NCBI RefSeq assembly: GCF_000283155.1
Contig: NW_004454182.1
Coordinates: forward strand, 1,561,272 to 1,625,271
DNA from: Ceratotherium simum simum
Lineage: Eukaryota > Chordata > Mammalia > Perissodactyla > Rhinocerotidae
DNA: 64,000 bases
Reading direction: 5' to 3'
This document shows, piece after piece, positions 56,800 to 64,000 of the stretch (within the stretch, counting starts at the first letter, position 1; each line of letters starts with the position of its first letter). The notes beneath the pieces were generated by a model. That model made no database searches. It saw only the letters and a list, made by a program, of their open reading frames with translations, and was not told the origin of the DNA. The position numbers and the translations under genes are program-made.

Positions 56800-57335
56800 A
56801 ATTGGCATGTGACAGAAACTGCTTGTCACCTGCCACTATCTATCCTCCCCTTCCTCCTCGCTAACAGAACTCCAACTTTGTTGGAGATGATCATCGGTGT
56901 TCCCAGCAATATGTAAATATCTTCACCTCTCTAAATAACTTTGCAGCTAGGAAAAGCCATGTCACCCAGTTCTGGCCAGTAAGATATAGGCAGACATATC
57001 TGGGGAAAGCATCCCTTCTGAACACAAGACAAAGCCATATGGTAAAGGCTTCTGGACCTTTCCCTTGCTTCTTGCCTGAAATAGGAATGTGATCCCTGGA
57101 GAGGCAGCAGCCATCTTGCAAATATGAGCGCAAAGGCCACACACACTAGGGAGGCAAAGCAGGGAAACTGGAGTTTGAATCTTTGATGACCTTGCAGAGC
57201 ATCGGCTCCAGCAGCCCCGGACTACCTATCTCCACACCATCTTGTACGTGAGAAAAATAATCCCTTTCTGTGTTTAAGCCACTGTTTTTCAGGTTTTCTA
57301 TCGCTCAAGCCGAACATGATATTATGTAGAGCATG
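56800..57335 (+). mobile_element. LTR-like repeat, unclassified (copy 1)
   Basis: The 3' part reads 'aataggaatgtgatccctgg', GGCAGCAGCCATCTTGCAAA, 'gtacgtgagaaaaataatccc', TGTGTTTAAGCCACTGTTTT and CAGGTTTTCTATCGCTCAAG. I know this consensus ending as a medium-frequency mammalian repeat. A second copy lies at 61270-61775. Three overlapping minus frames at 56891-57146 are antisense to it. Confidence 0.5.
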
Positions 57336-58171
57336 TGTTACTGGCAGAATTGTTTTTAAGTTTAAAACATACAAGGCTTGGAAACCTAACTGGACTGAGT
57401 ATGTTCTAATGGGAGCTTTTCTTTGTCAAGATTCTGGTAGAAGGAGACTGAGGAAAATGATGAAGAGAAGCTCATGGACCTCAGGAATCAGCCGTTATCC
57501 ATCCCACAGGTGACTCTGAGTCCAAGATCCACCTAAAGGATGTAGTGCTGCCTTCTCATGCAAGTTGCCTTAAACATCCTTGTCTTTTAAAGCCAAAAAG
57601 AGTCTGCCTGATTAAACTAGGGGAGGACGATCTGAGACGTCAGAGAGAGAAAGTGAAGAGGCATTAGTTTCAGGTGCCAGGCAGAGGGTGAAGACTCAGT
57701 TCCTCCCCGGGGTGGGAGTACTGAGACCCGATGTTCCAAGAGACTGTATTATCTGAAATTCCAATCCTATTTGACCAAGGCTCCATGCTGCCTCATCTCC
57801 TCATCTCGCCTTGACTTTGTTCCTGGAAGAGTCGGCATCCACTGCTGGCCCTCACTGCTAGCCTGGACCCTGCCAGTTTCTTGACCTGTCTAAATGTCTG
57901 CCTGCTCAACCCCTTCAACCTGGCTGTGCACCATGGCTTGTTTTTCTGTCCAGACCCCCATTAAGTAGGTCCACTGTTCTCTTATCCGTATCCTTAATTT
58001 CTCTCTATCTTATTTGGCTGAATGAGAAGAAAGCACGGGGCGGTGGGGGGGGGAGGCAACACAAATCTCTTAGCTGAAAAATATGGGAAAAGGGCAAATT
58101 AAGAGCTTTTTTAAATTAGGCAGACTTTCTGCAAATTCTGTAAAATAATCACAAGTCTTAATGCTGAAGAA
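57336..58171. other. Unassigned DNA, GC-richer at 57.6-58.0 kb
   Basis: No recognised element. A G-run (58038-58053) interrupts the AT-rich flank. Confidence 0.4.
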
Positions 58172-58413
58172 CCCAAAACAGCATTTCCAAAGTGTATTTC
58201 TTAGAATGCTTTTCAATGGTCAAACAGATTTGGGAAAGAGTGTTCCATGCTTCCCCCTTGGAGGTCCACAACGAACAGTGAAGACCCTTAGAAGTCCATA
58301 CAAAAGAAACCACCTTTACCTTCTTTTATTTAATCCAATGCTTCCCCAAACTCCATTTGTCTTGAAATACTTTTTTCAAATAGCCCATGGAACAGAATTT
58401 GGGAAATGCTAAC
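58172..58413. mobile_element. hAT-like MITE with inverted termini
   Basis: The left end AGCATTTCCAAAGTGTATTT and right end 'acagaatttgggaaatgct' are imperfect inverted repeats. The middle ('aatgcttccccaaactccatt', 'tagcccatggaac') fits an old non-autonomous hAT of about 240 bp. The overlapping 83-codon frame 58161-58412 is not a gene. Confidence 0.55.
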
Positions 58414-58808
58414 CTGGAGGATGAAGTCAAATTTTTAAAATAAAAAGGGGGAGAATGTCTGTTGATTTCATGCAGGAGCCAAGACGACTTACCTCTACAG
58501 GATATTCAATAAATGTCAACTATGGGATCAAAGTAGTTCAAAACTAGTAAGAAAGATCCTGAATTAGACAATAAGCATTTGTTTCCTTGAACTTTACTCT
58601 AAAACTTAGTTTCAACACAAAGAATGTATTTGATGCCATATAATTCTAGGTAGTTCAATATCACTTTTTATTTTCAAAGTTTAGAAAATCTCATGGTTAA
58701 AAATCTGAATTTTAGAAGAAACACAGACAGTGACTAGTAGTTTGGTACATATGACCAATGTTCCTCTGTCAACTTGTGATACTTTAAGTAGTGAAAGTAG
58801 ATAGAAAG
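58414..58808. other. Unassigned AT-rich DNA
   Basis: No recognised element. Confidence 0.4.
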
Positions 58809-58824
58809 AAAATGTTAGCTTTTT

Positions 58825-59012
58825 TTTTTTTTTTTGCTGAGGAAGATTGTCCCTGAGCTAACATCTGTGTCAGTCTTCCCCTATTTTGTATGTAGGTCAC
58901 TGCCACAGCACGGCCACCGATGAGTGGTGTAGGTCCAAGCCTGGGAACTGAGCCTGGGCTGCTGAAACAGAGTGCACCGAACTTAACCACTAGGCCATGG
59001 AGCCAACTCCCA
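58825..59012 (-). mobile_element. ERE SINE, minus strand
   Basis: Poly(T), then GCTGAGGAAGATTGTCCCTG, CTTCCCCTATTTTGTATGTA, GATGAGTGGTGTAGGTCCAA, and ACTTAACCACTAGGCCATGG, the reversed head. The 16-bp target-site duplication AAAATGTTAGCTTTTT and AAAATCTTAGCTTTTT (58809-58824 and 59013-59028) has one mismatch. Confidence 0.95.
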
Positions 59013-59048
59013 AAAATCTTAGCTTTTTAAGAACTAGGGATAGTTCTT

Positions 59049-59090
59049 AATATATATATATACCCCCATACATATGTATATATAGTTATG
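59049..59090 (+). repeat. (TA)n microsatellite, interrupted
   Basis: About seven TA units, then CCCCCATACATATGTATATATA. Confidence 0.85.
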
Positions 59091-59429
59091 TATTCACATA
59101 TCTAGATTTTTGATAGGCACTTGCATATAAATATCAACACCTAGGTAATATTTATTTGATTTGTTCTCACCATCAAGAGATATTTAAAATGGATATGAAA
59201 AGAATACTATTTTATGAGCAGTACAAATCTGAAACCTTAAATATAAATGTCAGGAAGTTATATAGCCCTAGGTAATGTATGAATCATAGGGTAGGGAGAC
59301 TGATATTTTCAAGCTAAAAGTAGACCAAAGGAGTTCACCATGTCTTGAACTTCGTGCTCTTAATTCCATCACATAAAATAATTTAGGGCTACATTTTTCA
59401 AACCTGTTTAATTCGTGGGCATAGACACT

Positions 59430-59580
59430 TAAAATCATAGAGTTGGAAGGGACCTAAGAATTCACCTTATCCAAATCCTCTGAGTTTATGGATAATGAAG
59501 TTGAGATCCCAAAACACAGGTATTTGCCCTGTGCCAGGAATATGTCAATAGCTGAGCTAAAACCATAAGCATTTTTCCTG
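59430..59580 (+). repeat. MIR-type SINE
   Basis: ATCATAGAGTTGGAAGGGAC, CTTATCCAAATCCTCTGAGT, 'ggataatgaagttgagatccc' and 'tcaatagctgagctaaaacc' match the MIR-like SINE variant found at 50140. Confidence 0.7.
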
Positions 59581-59594
59581 ATTTTCAATCAGGG

Positions 59595-59830
59595 CTCTGT
59601 GTCAGCAGACAGACACAAGTCAGTGGATTCAACAGACTCAGTATCCCTCTCCCACAATGCAGTTCACTGCATGTGTAGGCATCCTTTGGCCCTTTGTGTC
59701 ACTTCTGTGGGACTTGAGAACAAGGGGAACAGACAGCAACATGATGATGCTCAGGTTGCTTGTTGTCTGTGAGTAATAAAGTCATTTGTCTCTGATCCAC
59801 AAGTCTCATGTCTTCTGCCAGAAACTATGA
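59595..59830 (+). mobile_element. Possible LTR 3' part, ERV-like
   Basis: The end TGTCTGTGAGTAATAAAGTC, then ATTTGTCTCTGATCCACAAG and TCTCATGTCTTCTGCCAGAA has the AATAAA-plus-U5 form of an ERV LTR. The 5' limit and family are not established. Confidence 0.35.
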
Positions 59831-60029
59831 AACAGTAATAGGTTAATTTATTACCTTGTAAGTAGAATAAAATCAAATGCAAAGCCTGATATAAGCCTCA
59901 TAGAAAAGCTGGGAATTGTTACCTCCTCTTCTATTTTATGTGAAACTCGTAGAATTTGCACTCTTTCTTTCTTTCTTAAATGTTTGATAGAATTCACCAA
60001 TAAAGCCACTTGAGACTCAAATTTTACTT

Positions 60030-61000
60030 GTGGGGAGGTTTTGATGATAAATTCAACTCCATTATTACAGGGCTACTCAGATTTTCTATTATGTCAGTTT
60101 TGTTAACTTGTGTTTCTCAAGAAATTTGTCCACTTCATCGAAATTGTCATTTACATTTAATAAAGTTGTTCATAATATTCTCTTATTATCCCTTTAATAT
60201 CCACAATACACGAAAAAAAATAAAACTCTCATTTATTCCTGAAAGTAGTAGTTTTGGTTTTCAACTTTTTTGGTCCTTATCAATCTAGCTATAGTTTGAT
60301 CGATTTTATTAATCTTTTCAGAGAACTTACTTCTGATTTTATTGATTTTTCTCCATTGTTTGTTTTATATTTCTTGATTTCTACTCCTATATTTATTATT
60401 TTTGTCCTTTTATATAGCTTGTCTTTTTTAGCTTCTTAGGGTGAAAATTTAGAGTGATCTTAAATCTTGTTTCTTTCCTAATTTAAGAATTTTCCTTTAA
60501 GTACTACTGCTTTAGCAACATTCCACAAATTTTCATAGGCTATATTTTCATTATAATTTTACTCAAATTAAGTTTTCCTTTTCTTTGTGATTTTTTTCCT
60601 TGACCTCTTTGATATTTAGAAGAGAGTTCTTTAATTTTCAAATGTCTGGGCTTGTCTAGATATCTTATGCTATTGATTTCTAATTTAAGTGTCATTATCA
60701 GTTAGCATGCTTTAAAACATCAAGCCTTTTAAATTTATTGAATATGTTTTATTTCCCAACATGTGGTTTATCTTGGAGATTTCACTATATGCACTTGATA
60801 AGGGATGTTAAAATTTCCATTGGATTTGTCTATTACTCCTATTAGTTCTACCAGCGTTTGCTTTGGGTTTTTTGGAATCAACATAGTTTACCTTTTAGAT
60901 TTCATCTCCGAGGACCACCATATGAAGGATGATGTCAGATTTGCTTTTGATTTCGTATCCAGTGTTGCCAGTCTACCATCCCTTCATAGCCTTTCTGCGC
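60030..61000 (-). pseudogene. Decayed L1 ORF2 (5' half), minus strand
   Basis: Plus-strand motifs 'tgtcagttttgttaacttgtg', AATTTGTCCACTTCATCGAA, 'taaagttgttcataatattctcttattatcc', TTAGCAACATTCCACAAATT, TTGATATTTAGAAGAGAGTT and 'ttcccaacatgtggtttatcttgg' are the reverse complement of the endonuclease and early RT part of L1 ORF2. All frames are broken. Plus-strand frames (60010-60288, 60254-60439, 60805-61050) are antisense artefacts. Confidence 0.8.
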
Positions 61001-61269
61001 GTTTGAATAATTGGGTGGTGGTGGTGGTTGTTTTGGAGCACTGTGGATGAATGAACTCTTGAGCAGCACGCTCTCGGGATGCCATTATTCCCTGAGAACA
61101 TCAACTCTGTGCACTAATGCTGTGTCGAACAAAATCTACTTCTAATCGAGCAAAATCAGGACAAGAAGTCGTGGTGTACAAAATAACAATCAGAACGTCA
61201 CAGGCATTGCCAAATCAGAATGGACAGTGGTAAATATCTTGAAGCAACTTGTGGCAGAACATGCTGCTT
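61001..61269. other. Unassigned DNA with a (GGT)n run and some CpG
   Basis: GGTGGTGGTGG occurs at 61014-61026. No element was recognised. Confidence 0.4.
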
Positions 61270-61775
61270 GTCTACACAATGTCCATTCTCTCCTTTGTTT
61301 TTACCAAAAGAACCCTCATTTCATTTTTATTGGCAATACAGCCAAAAAAAAAAACCCACCATTTTTCAGACTCTATTACAGCAAAGGCTGACAATATGAC
61401 ACGATTTGGTGAATGAGATTAGCTGAAACCTACCCAGAATTCCTACATAGTTTTGCTTTCCTGACATATGTGCCAGCCCTTCCTCTTCATAGCTTTCTTA
61501 TTCTTCCTGCCAAGAATACAGAAGGGAAGGAGAGGTAGAAAATACTATCTTGCAACCATGAAGTAACCATGAGGATGAAGGAACAAAAAGACAAAATAAG
61601 TCCAGGATGTCAAAGATATCATGATGCCACTCCACCAACCCCACCTTCCTATGTCCAGGAGACATAATATATGAGAAGAAAAAACCTCTATTTGTTTAAG
61701 TCACCATAATTGTGTTTCTGTTATATGCAGCTGAATGTAATCCCTAACTAATACCGAAAGAGAAAGTTCTAAGAA
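61270..61775 (+). mobile_element. LTR-like repeat, unclassified (copy 2)
   Basis: 'actatcttgcaaccatgaag', 'ggatgtcaaagatatcatgatgcc', CTCTATTTGTTTAAGTCACC and 'gtgtttctgttatatgcagctgaatgtaatccctaactaatac' match the same consensus as 56800-57335. Confidence 0.5.
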
Positions 61776-63099
61776 ATTTATGACTGTATCAGAAGCCAAA
61801 TTCAAACTTCTGCCTGAGAAACTTCACATTTTCTACTCTTCTAAAGTAGTTTCTATAAAGAGTAAACTTTAAAACTTTCTATATTATCATGCAAAGAACT
61901 CAGTGTGGACTTTCCCCCATTATGCATCATTTTGGTAATCAAAAGTCCTCCAAGCAGTGTTTTTCTCTCTTTGAAATATCCCTACTTTTTCTAAAATGAA
62001 ACATTATGCCCAGACTATACCGAGGAAGATTGTTGATCGCCCTTCTGTAAAACAATTCAACTTCCTACACAGTTTGAAAGACATTACAAGGTGAAATTTG
62101 TACAAAATCATTTTCCTATCTGGAATCTCTGCAAATGTGTTTCTGTAACTGCCTTGGCCTTTTCTATCTGAGTTGATGTTATGCTTAACTCTTTTCTTCT
62201 GGGGAGTTTGAATTTCCAATGTGCAGTGCTAATCCTGTTCACCTTAGCACTCACCTCAAAAGCAAATTCTAACATGCGTGTGCTGAAGAGTTAATCAAAA
62301 CCATTTATAATCAGGCTGTCACATAAATGTCTACTGAAGCAAACTTCCACATCTAAAATAGACAGTAATTCCAGTCAGCGTTTAAGATATGGTTCTGGAT
62401 GCCCTAGTTGAGAGTTAACACATGAATAGAATGCAGTGTTTCTCAGCTTTGCTAATCTAAATTAGAATATCTTGTAAAGGTGAGTGCTTATCCCTGAAAG
62501 ATTATAAAACATGTACATGGGCACGCACCTGTGAGTGTGCGAGTCCATCAACACACATGTGCGCACACACAGACACATACCTCCCTTAGCATTTTCCAAT
62601 TGCTTCACAAATGAAAACAGTGGAACAGAAAAAAACCAGGCGTCAGGATTTAGCACGTAAGCAAAAAGTCCAGAATTTTAAATGTGTAATAGCTTTGAGT
62701 CTGATAAACTTTTCAAGTCCAAGAAATTAATAATGGAAAATAGAGCCTATTGTGGCTTAACCACTAGTTCCCATTGGGTCTAAGCCCATGATCATTAGAT
62801 CAGAAATGCCAAAGAATCCTTCTTGAGGCTTAACAGATAAACTCTGAACCCTGTCTGCATAAAATGAACATCAAACTTGTTCTTGTTGTTTTTTTTCATG
62901 GGTTTCAAGACATCTACAAATTATGTAAGACTGAATTTTTTGGTTGACTTCGGTAGCTGATTAAAATTATATGCTGAAAGTTTGGGCAAGAAGTGATCTT
63001 ATATTTGGCTGCTGAAATGGACCCTTCTTTTCTGTTAGGAATATATATCCATTTTACTACATTATGACCATTATGTTCTCTTAAGACATCAAATACACA
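61776..63099. other. Unassigned DNA, degenerate CA/TG repeat at 62.5-62.6 kb
   Basis: No recognised transposon or gene. The stretch 62520-62580 is a degenerate alternating CA/GT run. Confidence 0.4.
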
Positions 63100-63145
63100 A
63101 GATTGGACTCAATGACCTTCTGAGATTTCTACTTGTTCTATTACG
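63100..63145 (+). repeat. MIR tail fragment
   Basis: GATTGGACTCAATGACCTTC followed by TGAGATTTCTACTTGTTCTA is the MIR-type tail ('ttggactagatgacctc … ccaactctgagattctatg'). Confidence 0.5.
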
Positions 63146-64000
63146 TAGGCAGAGATGGATGCACATAGCTGACAAGTTATCTCCCCGCTGTATAAATGTG
63201 ATTGAGAAGGCTAGGCCATGCCCAACTCTCTTAAACAAGCTCACTATATTTATATCTGACCTTTAGTTAATGATATAACCTGCTTCTATATGGTCTGTCA
63301 AGCTCAGGATTGAGTATTTTTGCTTAAACTTTGCACATCTTTGATTGCTTCATGCTAGCCAGGTCCATCTGTTGCTGTCATTTCACACTCATCAACTTCA
63401 GTGTTACCTTACTTCAGATCACACCCCAACACAAGCCAGCCCAGCTTGGAATGTCCGCAAAGTAGATAAGATGGTAGAATGACATAATTCAAGCATTTCT
63501 GTTTTAAACTCCAGGTCGATTCTTAGGCTCAAGACCCTTCCCGTGGGCTCTTTTTCTTCTTTGTAGCGGTCAGAAGGAAGTGGCTTAGTCTCTGCTCTTC
63601 TTGTCAGCTGCCACCTCCCACTCTGTCCTTTGCTTCCACTTCTCCAAATGCCTTGCTGTCCCTAAAAACAAGCACATAGGCTGTTAATGTCTTCAGAGTT
63701 TTGCAGTTACTCATTATGTGAAGCCGGCAATCATTAAAAATAACAACAATGAATCTGCAAGTGAAAAGATTTCAAATCTATTATAGTCTTGGTCTTTGGT
63801 CTAAAACGACTAAGTCCCTGCCTGAGATACCAGCTGAAACCTAGGAAGATTTCTGTTCTCAGCTTTTATGTCTTAAGAGGAGCTTTTCACTAAACCCTTC
63901 CCCCACATTCTGACCCAATCAAGGCAGATAATAGTTGCCTCTTTGCCTCAAGTGGAAATTCTACATTTTTGGAGAACGGTTACCTTGATGCACCTTCTCA
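63146..64000. other. Unassigned DNA to the right edge
   Basis: Nothing recognised. Composition becomes more balanced towards 63.4-64.0 kb. Confidence 0.4.

Noticed and set aside
56891..57146. Three overlapping minus-strand frames of 60-83 codons
   Set aside because: They are antisense to an LTR-like repeat that also occurs at 61.3 kb.
1..64000. CRISPR array, prophage, operon or toxin-antitoxin system
   Set aside because: There are no regularly spaced repeats and no prokaryotic gene density or ribosome-binding context; the sequence is mammalian.

Overview
This window looks like nuclear DNA from a perissodactyl, most likely a horse or another equid. Ten copies of a tRNA-derived SINE with the sequence features of the equine repetitive element (ERE) are present. 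The youngest L1 3' ends carry the 3' UTR I associate with equid L1 elements. Species assignment is from recalled family features; no database was searched.

I found no protein-coding gene, rRNA, functional tRNA, CRISPR array or bacterial-type operon. The DNA is AT-rich and CpG-poor. Every open frame is short (at most 144 codons), and most lie inside LINE, SINE or LTR sequence or on the wrong strand of it. The window reads as intergenic or deep intronic DNA built from nested transposon layers of different age.

Layout. 1-1250: 5' end of an L1 on the minus strand, running off the left edge. 1325-2441: old L1 3' UTR. 2.4-8.6 kb: mostly unassigned, with two MIRs. 8.65-10.1 kb: three L2 segments in the same orientation. 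10.5-11.5 kb: an ERV1-type LTR next to a MaLR-type LTR. 14.1-14.9 kb: MLT1-type LTR split by an ERE. 17.4-18.2 kb: one LTR nested in another. 19-22.4 kb: MIRs, a hAT MITE, an unclassified old repeat and an inverted L1 3' UTR. 22.9-26.7 kb: old L1 (ORF2 to 3' end) with an ERE inside ORF2. 27.7-29.1 kb: two L1 insertions, the second with a 5' inversion bounded by a 12-bp target-site duplication. 30.6-38.5 kb: four EREs, MIRs, L2s and two young L1 3' ends; a 125-bp CpG cluster lies at 32.4 kb. 39.5-41.1 kb: an unexplained stretch. 41.3-42.3 kb: L1 3' UTR. 44.5-52.6 kb: MIR, L2, ERE and LTR copies and two hAT transposons, one of which keeps a recognisable transposase C-terminus. 55.7-57.3 kb: MIR, a CpG-bearing segment with splice-like signals, and an LTR-like repeat. 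58-64 kb: hAT-like MITE, ERE, minus-strand L1 ORF2, a second LTR-like repeat, and unassigned DNA.

The insertion order can be read from nesting: L2 and MIR are oldest; then MLT/MaLR LTRs, hAT elements and old L1; then EREs and equid-type L1s with near-perfect target-site duplications. I found no convincing undescribed biological system. The items most worth checking are the transposase fossil, the isolated CpG cluster, the possible exon at 56.6 kb and the twin-primed L1.
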